Of a stretch of 64,000 nt of DNA, positions 52,245-63,580 are shown in pieces. Both the position numbers and the translations under genes were made by a program. Each line of letters opens with the position of its first letter. Position 1 is the stretch's first letter. Below the pieces are notes generated by a model, which was given only the letters and a program-made list of their open reading frames with translations, made no database searches and was not told where the DNA came from. The stretch comes from Sulfurospirillum cavolei (lineage in GTDB: Bacteria > Campylobacterota > Campylobacteria > Campylobacterales > Sulfurospirillaceae): assembly GCF_001548055.1 (NCBI RefSeq), contig NZ_AP014724.1, forward strand, positions 1,178,001 to 1,242,000. Reading direction: 5' to 3'.

Positions 52245-52319
52245 CAGATGCTTTTCTCCACTCCTCTTTTATTTTTTCAAATAGCCTAAAATAGGCACTT
52301 TTAAGCTCTTTAACCTTCG

Positions 52320-52334
52320 GGAATACTCTATGCA
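52320..52334 (+). promoter_or_regulatory. Candidate sigma-54 promoter of anfDGK
   Basis: GGAATACTCTATGCA has the invariant GG and GC separated by exactly ten bases. It resembles the GGAA-N8-TGC form known from Campylobacter RpoN promoters. The predicted start is about 32 bases before the anfD ATG. A second candidate at 52294-52306 (GGCAC...GC) has a nine-base spacing and is less likely. Confidence 0.55.
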
Positions 52335-52340
52335 GTTTAG

Positions 52341-53945
<1,605 letters not shown>

Positions 53946-53956
53946 AGGAGGCAAAG

Positions 53957-54310
53957 ATGAACGAAGAGACGATTCGTGCCCGTATCGCACCCTTGGAAGA
54001 TTACATTATGAAGCACTGCCTTTGGCAATTCCATTCCCGCGAATGGGATCGCGTTAGGCAAAACGAAGGTATTTTAAGCAAAGCAAAGCAACTGTTATGC
54101 GAAGAGCCGGTGGCAAAAGATACACCGGAAGATCGTTGTTATTGGGTCGATGCCCTTGCTTTGACGGAAGCCTTTCAAAAGCGGTTTGCGTGGCTTAAAG
54201 AGATGGATAAAGAGAGCATAGAGGTTCTGATGCACGCGCTTAAAGAACGCATCGATTTTGTTACGATTACGGGGTCGCTCAATAAAGAGTTGACCTCTCC
54301 ACGTTATTAA
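53957..54310 (+). CDS. anfG: Iron-only nitrogenase, delta subunit AnfG
   Basis: This 117-residue protein is slightly shorter than Azotobacter AnfG (~132). It is diagnostic of alternative nitrogenases: IMKHCLWQFHSREWDRVRQN, EDRCYWVDALALTEAF and the C-terminal ITGSLNKELTSPRY. A strong AAAGGAGG overlaps the anfD stop. It binds the alpha subunit and is required for activity of alternative nitrogenases. Confidence 0.95.
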   Translation: MNEETIRARIAPLEDYIMKHCLWQFHSREWDRVRQNEGILSKAKQLLCEEPVAKDTPEDRCYWVDALALTEAFQKRFAWLKEMDKESIEVLMHALKERIDFVTITGSLNKELTSPRY

Positions 54311-55708
<1,398 letters not shown>

Positions 55709-55719
55709 GCCTTACATCG

Positions 55720-55752
55720 GAGCGGTTTAACATGTACATGTCAAAACCGCTC
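55720..55752 (+). repeat. Intercistronic hairpin between anfK and the flavoprotein-like gene
   Basis: GAGCGGTTT (55720-55728) pairs with AAACCGCTC (55744-55752), and the interior ACATGT/ACATGT halves extend the pairing. No T-run follows; AAAAAGGAG of the next gene lies nearby. It may stabilise the 3' end of anfDGK mRNA or limit readthrough, lowering downstream expression relative to the structural genes. Confidence 0.75.
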
Positions 55753-55771
55753 GCTTCAAAAAGGAGATAGT

Positions 55772-56299
55772 ATGCAAAAAATTCGTTATACGCAACGTAT
55801 CTGTCAGGACCAAGAGGCCATCGAATCTTTTTTACAAACAACGCGCGTAGGCATTGTTGCGATGATCGATCACGAGAGCCTTCCTTATGCAACGCCCGTT
55901 AATTTTGTTTGGCATAAAGGAGCTCTTTATTTTCACGGAATGGGTTCGGGGAAGAAAGAGTCGATCTTGTCCCAAAATCCCTCCATTTGTTTTACCCTCT
56001 TCCATGAATTCGGTACGACGGTCGATCCGATGCCCTGCCATGCCGATACCTCTTATCGAAGTGCGATGATCTTCGGGAAAGTCTTTAAGGTCGATCATAG
56101 CGAAGAAGCGGCGGAGGTATTGCAATGTATCCTTGATAAATATACTCCCGATTATTATAAAACGACGATTACGAGCACTTTAGTCGAAAAATATCGCTCG
56201 TCGCACGACGGTAAAGCGGTATCCGTTTTCAAAGTGCTTCCTTATGAAATAACGGTCAAAGAAAACTGTGTACCCGAAGATCAATTGTTTAATAAATAA
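55772..56299 (+). CDS. Pyridoxamine-5'-phosphate-oxidase-fold protein in the anf cluster
   Basis: This 175-residue split-barrel protein is related to the PNPOx/NimA (Pyridox_ox_2) group. Its landmarks are VGIVAMIDHESLPYATPVNF, GALYFHGMGSGKKES, ICFTLFHEF and YRSAMIFGKVFKVD. Members bind FMN, F420 or heme. AAGGAG precedes the ATG. It lies inside the anf cluster between anfK and the activator, where anfO and anfR occur in well-studied operons, but it does not resemble AnfO as I know it. The function is unknown; protection or redox support of the nitrogenase is a guess. Confidence 0.8.
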   Translation: MQKIRYTQRICQDQEAIESFLQTTRVGIVAMIDHESLPYATPVNFVWHKGALYFHGMGSGKKESILSQNPSICFTLFHEFGTTVDPMPCHADTSYRSAMIFGKVFKVDHSEEAAEVLQCILDKYTPDYYKTTITSTLVEKYRSSHDGKAVSVFKVLPYEITVKENCVPEDQLFNK

Positions 56300-56335
56300 G
56301 CAATTGAGATGTCGGCATTACGCACGTGCTGAAGG

Positions 56336-56341
56336 TATAAT
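56336..56341 (+). promoter_or_regulatory. Possible -10 element upstream of the activator gene
   Basis: TATAAT lies about 60 bases before the activator ATG, and a second AT-rich ATATAATGCT starts at 56361. No sigma-54 consensus and no GTAC-N6-GTAC site are seen here, so the activator may be made from a sigma-70 promoter or by readthrough from anfDGK. Confidence 0.4.
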
Positions 56342-56399
56342 ATTCGTTATATAATTAAATATATAATGCTAAAGTTCGTTGATATTACTTGAGGAGACG

Positions 56400-57941
56400 A
56401 TGGTGGATACTACCTGTATTAGCCCGATAAAAGATTGCCCGCGTTATCAAGAGCTTAGAGTATTATACGATATTTCTTTGGCACTTCGCGAGAGTGCTTT
56501 AGGAATCGAAACGGCTTTTGAAAAAACGCTTCAATTGCTCAAAAAACATTTTTATATGGATAAAAGCATCTATTACGGTTTAAACGACGAACAAAACGAA
56601 CTGTACGTGTTTAGTTCGATCGGACTGAGTCGTCAACAAGAGCTCTTATGCACGTATAAAATCGGTGAAGGTGCAACGGGAATGGCGGCGGAATTTAAAG
56701 AGCCCGTCGTGATCGAGAACGTGCATCACAATACCCTTTTTCTCAATAAAAGCCGTAGTTTGAAGAAAAGCGAAATCTCTTATTTGGCGATTCCGGCGTT
56801 ATCGCACCATCAACTCTTAGGCGTGCTGGGCGTGAGCCTTACTCAACAGTCTTTAGATAATTTTGAAGAATTGATTACGATTTTGTCGATTACGGCATCG
56901 TGGTTAGCACAATCGAAGCAGATGCATCAAACCATTATCGATGAGAAAAAGCGGCTCAAAGAAGAAAAGCTTTATTACAAAGAAGAAATTTTAAGTCCTC
57001 ATGAAATTTTGGGGCACAGTGCATCGATTCAAACCGTTTTGGAGATGATTCACAAAGTCGCGCAAACCGATTCAACGATCTTTATCAGCGGAGAAACGGG
57101 AACGGGCAAAGAGTTGATCGCCAAAGCACTTCATAACTGTAGCCTTCGTAAAGAAAAACCTTATATCAAATTAAACTGTGCGGCAATTCCGGAAAATCTT
57201 TTGGAAAGCGAACTTTTCGGACATGAAAAAGGAGCGTTTACGGATGCAAAAGAGATGCGTAAAGGGCGTTTCGAATTGGCGGATGAAGGAACGCTGTTTC
57301 TCGATGAGGTCGGAGATTTGAGCCTCAATCTTCAAGCCAAGCTTTTGCGTGTTTTGCAAGAACAAGAGTTTGAACGTTTAGGCGGCGTTAAAACGATTAA
57401 AGTCAACGTACGCATCGTTGCGGCGACCAATCGTAATCTTAAAGAGATGGTTCGCGACGGCCGTTTTCGAGAAGACCTTTTTTACCGCTTGAACGTGATT
57501 CCTATCTTCTCCCCTCCTCTTCGCGACCGCGGCGATGACATCATTGTGTTGGCGCGTCACTTTTTGGAGCACTTTTGCAGGCGGCACGGCAAAGAGCGTC
57601 TTTTAACATCCGATGCCGAAGCTATGCTCAAAGCTTACGCATGGCCGGGCAATATTCGCGAACTTGAAAACAGTATGGAACGCATCGTGTTGCTGGCTCC
57701 TTCTTTACATGTCGATTCGCACGTGATCCTTTCGGTATTGCCGGCAAAAAACGAAGTGACGAACAAAGAGGTCGAAACCAAAGCCGATTTGGAAGATTTG
57801 GAACGCCAAACAATCATTAAAGTTTTACGGGAGTGCGGCGGCGTCAAACTCAAAGCGGCAAAAAAACTGGGAATGAGTAACCGTCAAATCGGTTATAAAA
57901 TTCAAAAATTTGACATCGGTATCGGTGATTACCTTGAGTAG
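56400..57941 (+). CDS. anfA: Sigma-54-dependent activator, AnfA/VnfA/NifA type
   Basis: The protein is 513 residues (MVDTTC...), with GAGGAG just upstream. The N-terminal GAF domain (~20-180) is preceded by C6 and C13, reminiscent of the Cys motif of VnfA/AnfA. The AAA+ domain has Walker A GETGTGKE (231-238), sigma-54 loop GAFTDA (278-283; GAFTGA is usual), and Walker [12 protein letters not shown] Fis-type helix-turn-helix ends it ([20 protein letters not shown]). The oxygen-sensing Cys linker of some NifA proteins is absent. It probably activates anfD through the site at 52229-52244. Confidence 0.88.
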   Translation: MVDTTCISPIKDCPRYQELRVLYDISLALRESALGIETAFEKTLQLLKKHFYMDKSIYYGLNDEQNELYVFSSIGLSRQQELLCTYKIGEGATGMAAEFKEPVVIENVHHNTLFLNKSRSLKKSEISYLAIPALSHHQLLGVLGVSLTQQSLDNFEELITILSITASWLAQSKQMHQTIIDEKKRLKEEKLYYKEEILSPHEILGHSASIQTVLEMIHKVAQTDSTIFISGETGTGKELIAKALHNCSLRKEKPYIKLNCAAIPENLLESELFGHEKGAFTDAKEMRKGRFELADEGTLFLDEVGDLSLNLQAKLLRVLQEQEFERLGGVKTIKVNVRIVAATNRNLKEMVRDGRFREDLFYRLNVIPIFSPPLRDRGDDIIVLARHFLEHFCRRHGKERLLTSDAEAMLKAYAWPGNIRELENSMERIVLLAPSLHVDSHVILSVLPAKNEVTNKEVETKADLEDLERQTIIKVLRECGGVKLKAAKKLGMSNRQIGYKIQKFDIGIGDYLE

Positions 57942-57957
57942 CGTCACTCAAAATTCT

Positions 57958-59295
57958 ATGCAATCGCCGCCTCGTTTTTTATTTCAAGACCTTTTTGACG
58001 ATACGGCGTGTTCACATATCGGGAGTAAAGATAAAAAAACGACATGTGAACGTTTACAACCCGGCTCATGCGTTAGCGGATGCGCTTTGGAAGGTGCATT
58101 CAATTTTTTGAGTCCTATTCAAGGATGCGCGCATTTGATTCATTCGTCTCCGACATGTTATAACGCTTCGCGTATTCAAAAGAAAGACGGCACGGAGCAT
58201 TTTTGCACGACTTTGGCACTCAACGATCTGATATTCGGTGCGGAAGAAAAACTGAAAATGCAGATTAGCCATATCGCTAAGACCTATCGTCCTCGCGTGA
58301 TTTTTATTTACATGACGTGTGTTAGCTCGTTGATAGGCGAAGACATCGAGCGGATTGCCAAAAGCATGCAACAAGAGCTTGGTATTTGGATCGTTCCGGT
58401 AATGTCCGCAGGCTTTTTAGGGGTTGCAAATTTCGGTGTACGTATTGCGGGTATGGCGCTTTTAAAGACGTTAATCGGGCTGAAAGAGCCTTTAATCGAT
58501 ACCGCGTATGCAATCAACCTTTGGGGCTACGGACTGAGTGAAACCCAACGGATGAGTTATCGCATTCTTTTTGAACGCGTCGGAATGCGCATTTTGGCAT
58601 TTTTCGGCGGTGATGAAGCGGTTGAAGCGATTATGGGTGCACACAAAGCAAAACTCAACGTTTTAATCAATGCCAAGTCGTTAACGCCCGTCGCGCGAAA
58701 ATTTGAAGAACGATACGGCGTTGCGTACGTGGAAACTTCGTTTTTCGGTGCTCGCGCGACGTGTGATGCATTGCGCGTGATTGCGGAGCAGTTTAATGAC
58801 GGAGCGGTGTGTCGTAAAATTGAAAATATGATTCACGAAAAAACCAAAGCCCTACAAGAAACATGTAAAGCGTTTCATACGCTTTTTTCCGGAAAAAAGG
58901 TCGCGATTTTATTGAACGGACTCTTTTCGTGGGCCTATATCCCGCTTTTGGAAGATTTCGGGATGCATGTCGTTGCGATATCGATTGAAAATTTGAATGA
59001 AGACGATAAAGAAAAAGCGGTGGATTTGCTCTTAGGCAAAGGACGTTTTATGTACGATCCAAACGTGGAGTTTGAAGAAATTGTGAACGAAGAGCCTATC
59101 GATATCGTGATTACCGATACGGATCATTGCGCTATCGCTTCGCGAGCACATATCCCTTTTTTCAATATCGATCGTTGTTCAAATCCGTTTTTTATTGGAT
59201 TTGAAGGGGAAGCGGCGTTCGCGACGGAACTTTCATTGACACTTCAAAACCCCGTATTTAATATCGTCTACCAAAACCCGCCGTGGCAAGAATAA
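57958..59295 (+). CDS. NifE-like nitrogenase-family protein with an altered cofactor site
   Basis: The protein is 445 residues from the ATG at 57958. A TTG at 57934 that overlaps the activator stop is an alternative with better coupling. It resembles NifE: QPGSCVSGCALEGAF, LALNDLIFGAEEKL, YMTCVSSLIGEDIERIAK and VETSFFGARATCDAL. The three Cys matching the permanent Fe-S cluster site are present (C42, C67, C121). The Cys matching NifE C250, the proposed ligand of the cofactor precursor, is Asn here (N238, in KLNVLINAKS). No NifN partner lies nearby. It may assist FeFe-cofactor assembly or have a new role. Confidence 0.82.
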   Translation: MQSPPRFLFQDLFDDTACSHIGSKDKKTTCERLQPGSCVSGCALEGAFNFLSPIQGCAHLIHSSPTCYNASRIQKKDGTEHFCTTLALNDLIFGAEEKLKMQISHIAKTYRPRVIFIYMTCVSSLIGEDIERIAKSMQQELGIWIVPVMSAGFLGVANFGVRIAGMALLKTLIGLKEPLIDTAYAINLWGYGLSETQRMSYRILFERVGMRILAFFGGDEAVEAIMGAHKAKLNVLINAKSLTPVARKFEERYGVAYVETSFFGARATCDALRVIAEQFNDGAVCRKIENMIHEKTKALQETCKAFHTLFSGKKVAILLNGLFSWAYIPLLEDFGMHVVAISIENLNEDDKEKAVDLLLGKGRFMYDPNVEFEEIVNEEPIDIVITDTDHCAIASRAHIPFFNIDRCSNPFFIGFEGEAAFATELSLTLQNPVFNIVYQNPPWQE

Positions 59296-59369
59296 AAACG
59301 CTTGACCGTGTTAGGGAAATAGGGATTTTTTCGCTATAATCTCGACGATATTTTTTTAAGGGAACGTGC

Positions 59370-60542
59370 ATGTTATCTAAACGAATTCAAGTATTGTCGC
59401 CCTCTTTAACCTTGGCGATTACCGCTTTGGCAAGAGATCTTAAAGCGCAGGGAAGAGATATTTTAAGCTTTTCGGCCGGTGAGCCCGATTTTGACACGCC
59501 TCAACGCGTTAAAGACGCCGCTATCGAAGCGATTCAAAAAGGCTGCTCCAAGTATACCGCCGTCGCGGGCACGCCCGAAGTTCTTAAAGCGATCGCAGGA
59601 AAGCTTAAACGCGAAAACAATCTTGAATACAAGCCTTCCGATATTGTCGTAAACGTCGGTGCAAAGCATTCGTTGTTCAATATTTTTCAAGCGATTCTCG
59701 ATGAAAAAGATGAAGTGATTATTCCTTCGCCTTATTGGGTTACGTATCCCGAAATCGTCAAATACAGTAACGGAACGCCCGTTTTTATTGAAACCGACGA
59801 GGCAAGTTGCTTTAAAATTACGCCGGCGCAACTCAAATCCGCCATTACGCCTAAAACGAAAGTCTTGTTGCTAAACACGCCTTCCAATCCGACGGGTTCG
59901 GTTTACTCCAAAGAGGAGCTTCAAGCACTTGCAGACGTTTTGAAGGGTACGAAAATTCTTGTCGTTTCCGATGAAATGTATGAAAAGATTTTATTTGACG
60001 GACGTAAATTTACCTCCGTTGCGGCCATCAGCGAGGATATGTACCAACGAACGATTACCGTCAACGGTTTGAGCAAATCCGTCGCGATGCCCGGATGGCG
60101 TTTTGGCTACTTGGCATGTCCGATCAAAGAAATCGTCAACGCGATCGTCGATTTGCAAGGGCAAAGTACGTCCAATATCAATTCAATCACGCAAAAAGCC
60201 GCTATTCCGGCACTTGAGGGTTTGGTGGACGATGATATCGAAACGATGCGCGTCGCGTTTGAAAAACGACGTAATTTGGCTTGCGAACTCTTTAGCAAGA
60301 TTCCGCAACTTAGCGTCGTCAAACCCGAAGGCGCATTTTATCTTTACGTCAATACGAAAGCGGTCGAAAACGATTCGATGAAGTTTTGTTCTAAACTGCT
60401 TGAAAAAACGGGTGTGGCGGTGGTTCCGGGTATCGGATTCGGGATGGAAGGCTATTTTAGACTTTCGTTTGCGACCGATGATGCGACTATTCGAAACGGT
60501 ATCGCGCGTATTGCCGATTTTGTTCAACATTACGAACGATAA
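59370..60542 (+). CDS. aspC: Class I aspartate aminotransferase
   Basis: This 390-residue PLP enzyme of the aminotransferase I-gamma type has FSAGEPDFDTPQRVKDAAIE, the LLNTPSNPTGSVYSKEEL loop, and the Lys in VNGLSKSVAMPGWRFGYLA. It moves ammonia nitrogen between glutamate and aspartate. A TATAAT at 59335-59340 marks a probable own promoter. Its place between the nitrogenase cluster and a GltD-like gene is consistent with nitrogen assimilation, but may be incidental. Confidence 0.9.
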   Translation: MLSKRIQVLSPSLTLAITALARDLKAQGRDILSFSAGEPDFDTPQRVKDAAIEAIQKGCSKYTAVAGTPEVLKAIAGKLKRENNLEYKPSDIVVNVGAKHSLFNIFQAILDEKDEVIIPSPYWVTYPEIVKYSNGTPVFIETDEASCFKITPAQLKSAITPKTKVLLLNTPSNPTGSVYSKEELQALADVLKGTKILVVSDEMYEKILFDGRKFTSVAAISEDMYQRTITVNGLSKSVAMPGWRFGYLACPIKEIVNAIVDLQGQSTSNINSITQKAAIPALEGLVDDDIETMRVAFEKRRNLACELFSKIPQLSVVKPEGAFYLYVNTKAVENDSMKFCSKLLEKTGVAVVPGIGFGMEGYFRLSFATDDATIRNGIARIADFVQHYER

Positions 60543-60651
60543 TTTTCTTCCGGGGTGCTTAAAATAGCACCCTACTTTTAAAACTTCTCAAAAAATCCTC
60601 AAATTTTTGATACAATCCCGACACGATTTTGACATGTAGCAAAGGAATACG

Positions 60652-61848
60652 ATGAATAAGTACGTCATTACGCTCGCTAAAACCTGTTTAGGATGCAAAA
60701 AACCCTCTTGTCGTACGGGCTGTCCCGTGGGAACGCCGATTCCGGAGATGATTCGTCTGTTCTTGGCGGGAGAGATTAAAGAAGCGGGAAAAATGTTGTT
60801 TGAAAACAATCCGCTCTCTGTCATCTGTTCAATGGTCTGTCCGCATGAAAAGCATTGCGAAGGGCATTGTATCTTGAATAAAAAAGGTACGGCGGTAAGC
60901 GTAGGCAGTATCGAAAATTACATTTCCGATCTGTATATGAACGACCTTCAATTTGAAAAACCTCTTAAAAACGGCACGAAAGTCGCTATTATCGGAAGCG
61001 GACCTGCGGGAATCGCGTTGGCGATACTTCTGGGTATGAAAGGCTATGAGATCACGATGTACGACGCTCACGATAAAATCGGCGGTGTTCTTCGCTACGG
61101 TATTCCCGATTTTCGTCTGAATAAAGAGATCCTCGATACGATTGAAAACAAATTGCGTCAATTGGACGTGACGATACGTCCTAATATTACGGTCGGTAAG
61201 AACATCACGATCGCCGACTTGTTTCGCGACGATTTTAAAGCGGTCTTTATCGGTACGGGTGTTTGGTCTCCGAAAAAATTGGGGATTAAAGGTGAGAGTT
61301 TGGGCCATGTTCATTTTGCGATCGATTATCTCAAAAATCCTTCCGTGTACCGTCTCGGTCATAAGGTCGTTGTTTTGGGTGCTGGAAACGTAGCAATGGA
61401 CGTGGCAAGAACGGCGGTGCGACACGGCGCGCGTGACGTGATTATTATGTACCGTAAAGGGATGGAAGATATTCCCGCGTCCAACCATGAAGTTGAATGT
61501 GCCAAAATCGACGGCGTTAAATTTGAGCTGTACAAACAACCCGTTGAAATCAACGAACAAGGCGTGATCTATCAAGGTACAAACGAAAGTGTTGAAGCCG
61601 GAATCTTAGAAGCGGATTCGGTTTTGATCGCCATTAGTCAAAATCCTAAAGACAATATCGTACAAACGGCAAAACAGATCGAAGTGGACGGAAAAGGTCT
61701 CGTGATTACTGATGAAAGCGGTCGAACGACGATGCAAGGCGTTTTTGCTTCCGGAGACGTGGTAACGGGTGCGCGAACGGTCGTCGAAGCGGTAGCGTTT
61801 TCAAAACGTGTTGCCGTAGCGATTGAGGAGTATGTGGCGACGCTGTAG
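60652..61848 (+). CDS. GltD-like FAD/NAD(P) oxidoreductase (glutamate synthase small-subunit family)
   Basis: The protein is 398 residues. An N-terminal Cys-rich domain holds two Fe-S clusters (CLGCKKPSCRTGCPVG; CSMVCPHEKHCEGHC). The FAD motif is AIIGSGPAGIALA near residue 115, and the NAD(P) motif is VVLGAGNVAMDVARTAV near 240. It is shorter than GltD of E. coli (~472). The large subunit is not in this window. Family members act in glutamate synthase or other electron-transfer complexes, so function is uncertain. A TACAAT lies about 40 bases before the ATG. Confidence 0.82.
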   Translation: MNKYVITLAKTCLGCKKPSCRTGCPVGTPIPEMIRLFLAGEIKEAGKMLFENNPLSVICSMVCPHEKHCEGHCILNKKGTAVSVGSIENYISDLYMNDLQFEKPLKNGTKVAIIGSGPAGIALAILLGMKGYEITMYDAHDKIGGVLRYGIPDFRLNKEILDTIENKLRQLDVTIRPNITVGKNITIADLFRDDFKAVFIGTGVWSPKKLGIKGESLGHVHFAIDYLKNPSVYRLGHKVVVLGAGNVAMDVARTAVRHGARDVIIMYRKGMEDIPASNHEVECAKIDGVKFELYKQPVEINEQGVIYQGTNESVEAGILEADSVLIAISQNPKDNIVQTAKQIEVDGKGLVITDESGRTTMQGVFASGDVVTGARTVVEAVAFSKRVAVAIEEYVATL

Positions 61849-61856
61849 TCGCAAAT

Positions 61857-61887
61857 AAAAAAAGCTATACCGTCTACACGGTATAGC
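61857..61887 (-). terminator. Rho-independent terminator for the ilv-lpxD run
   Basis: GCTATACCGT (61864-61873) and ACGGTATAGC (61878-61887) form a perfect 10-bp stem with a four-base loop. On the minus strand it is followed by TTTTTTT (61863-61857). It sits between the converging GltD-like gene and the 82-residue gene. Confidence 0.9.
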
Positions 61888-61898
61888 GTGAGTGATTT

Positions 61899-62147
61899 TT
61901 ACGAACGCGGTTGCGCTTCGAAACGCGCTTTGGCGTCTTTGAGCGCATTGATCAGTTCATCGAGATTTTCATAAGGAATGTGCGCTTTCCAATCCGGATC
62001 TTCGGTATTTTTCTTTAATGAAATGCCGATACTCACGACCGGAAACGATCCGTTGCCGTAAGGCTCTTCCAAATGCGAAACGGAGATGACGCCGTTTTTA
62101 GTACCTGCTAACGGAAATTTGGTTAATATTGTATTTTTTCCACCCAT
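61899..62147 (-). CDS. Small protein of unknown function downstream of lpxD
   Basis: I do not recognise this 82-residue protein. It is soluble-looking, with a beta-rich N-terminus (ILTKFPLAGTKNGVISVSHL) and a helical C-terminus (NLDELINALKDAKARFEAQP). It begins two bases after lpxD and is surely co-transcribed with it. No Cys or membrane segment is present. Confidence 0.7.
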   Translation of the reverse strand: MGGKNTILTKFPLAGTKNGVISVSHLEEPYGNGSFPVVSIGISLKKNTEDPDWKAHIPYENLDELINALKDAKARFEAQPRS

Positions 62148-62149
62148 AA

Positions 62150-63106
62150 TTATGAATTCCTTTTAAAAAATTGAGCGATTTTGGCCTGTTTTTTAAGCCA
62201 ATCGCTTTGAAGCATTAGCGGGAATCCGCCGTAGACTTTGCCGCCTTCGATGGATTTACTCACTCCGCCTCGTGCCGCAACGGTCGCGAAATCGCCGATT
62301 TCCAAATGACCTGCGGTTGCGCTTTGTCCGCCCATGACGACGTTTCGTCCCAACTTCGTCGATCCCGCCAAGCCGGTTTGCGCGACGATGATGCAAAATT
62401 GACCGATTTCGCAATTGTGTCCGATGTGCACAAGGTTATCGATTTTTGTCCCTTTTTTAATAACCGTAGAGCCGAAAACCGCACGATCGATCGTGGAATT
62501 AGCACCTATTTCGACGTTTTCTTCGATAATCAAGTTACCGTTATGGTAAATCTTGATGTGTTCGCCGGTTTTCGTATGCGCGTAACCGAAGCCGTCGCTC
62601 CCGACGACGACGCCGGCTTGAAGGATGGATCCTGCTTTAATTACACAATCGTCGTAAACGACGACGTTAGGGTATATGACGACGTTTTGACCGACGGTGA
62701 CGTTCGCTCCGATCGTTACGTTTGGCATAATACGCGCGCCAGCTTCGATGACGCTTCCGCTACCGACGACGACGTTTTGCTCGATCGATGCCGTAGGATC
62801 GATACGCGGAGCAACGGAAGTAGTCTCAAAAACTTTTTTCGCGAAGTAGCGGCTGGCGTATGCCATGCTCAAATAAGGATCGTCGCTCACGAGAGCTTCT
62901 ACGTTTGAAGGTAAGGCTTCTAAATAGGCCTTGGGAAGGATGACAACGCCTGCTTGGGTGTTTTTTAAGTCGTCGAGTAGCTTGGCGTCTTTAAAAAAAG
63001 CAATATGCGAAGGCGTTGCCTCCTTGAGCGTTGTAAAAGAGGCAACATCAAAATCTCTGCCGGCGTAGTCTAATCCTAACGCTTGTGCAAGGAGGCTAAT
63101 TTTCAT
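62150..63106 (-). CDS. lpxD: UDP-3-O-acylglucosamine N-acyltransferase
   Basis: This 318-residue protein has the N-terminal domain (DYAGRDFDVASFTTLKEATP) and a long left-handed beta-helix of hexapeptide repeats (IEAGARIMPNVTIGANVTVG), with the catalytic His region NLVHIGHNCEIGQF. It adds the second acyl chain in lipid A synthesis. Its ATG overlaps the ilvN stop by one base. Confidence 0.94.
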   Translation of the reverse strand: MKISLLAQALGLDYAGRDFDVASFTTLKEATPSHIAFFKDAKLLDDLKNTQAGVVILPKAYLEALPSNVEALVSDDPYLSMAYASRYFAKKVFETTSVAPRIDPTASIEQNVVVGSGSVIEAGARIMPNVTIGANVTVGQNVVIYPNVVVYDDCVIKAGSILQAGVVVGSDGFGYAHTKTGEHIKIYHNGNLIIEENVEIGANSTIDRAVFGSTVIKKGTKIDNLVHIGHNCEIGQFCIIVAQTGLAGSTKLGRNVVMGGQSATAGHLEIGDFATVAARGGVSKSIEGGKVYGGFPLMLQSDWLKKQAKIAQFFKRNS

Positions 63107-63576
63107 TACAGATCCATCGCTACCGAACCGCTGCGAACGATATCGGTCGGATTGTATTTTTTAACGGCTTTTAAAAAACTGTCGATTCGATTGTAATCGT
63201 CCGCAACCATTAAGACGATCGACTCTTCGCTGCTACTGGCGATCGTGCCGTTATAGGCTTTGAGCATGGCATCCAGACCGTTGAAATCTTCACTCAGAGG
63301 AATTTTGACTAATGCAAGCTCTTTTTCGACAAACTCGCCCGATTCGATGACTTTATAGGTCGGTATCAATTTATGAAGTTGTTTGACGATTTGTTCCAAA
63401 ACAGCGGTACTGCCTGAGGTAACAATTGTCAAGCGCGACAAATTCGTTTTCGGAATGGGGGCTACCGTTAAAGAGTCGATATTGTATCCGCGACCGGCAA
63501 ATAAGCCTGAAATACGAGATAGTACGCCGTCTTCGTTGAGGACGATAACCGATAATACTCTTCTAATCGCATCCAT
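63106..63576 (-). CDS. ilvN: Acetolactate synthase, small regulatory subunit
   Basis: This 156-residue protein has an N-terminal ACT domain (VIVLNEDGVLSRISGLFAGR; GYNIDSLTVAPIPKTNLSRL) and a C-terminal NikR-like half (FNGLDAMLKAYNGTIASSSE). It confers valine sensitivity on the large subunit encoded just upstream. This subunit may also be named ilvH. Confidence 0.94.
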   Translation of the reverse strand: MDAIRRVLSVIVLNEDGVLSRISGLFAGRGYNIDSLTVAPIPKTNLSRLTIVTSGSTAVLEQIVKQLHKLIPTYKVIESGEFVEKELALVKIPLSEDFNGLDAMLKAYNGTIASSSEESIVLMVADDYNRIDSFLKAVKKYNPTDIVRSGSVAMDL

Positions 63577-63580
63577 AGGC

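Noticed and set aside
52294-52306. GGCAC-like sequence upstream of anfD as the sigma-54 promoter
   Set aside because: The spacing between GG and GC is nine rather than ten bases. The site at 52320-52334 has the correct spacing and is better placed, so this one is kept only as an alternative.
60829-61575. A 248-codon open frame antisense to the GltD-like gene
   Set aside because: The plus-strand protein has clear Fe-S, FAD and NAD(P) motifs. The antisense product is low-complexity and unrelated to any family.
62306-62908. A 200-codon open frame antisense to lpxD, rich in Asp and Val
   Set aside because: It is the mirror image of the hexapeptide-repeat region of lpxD.
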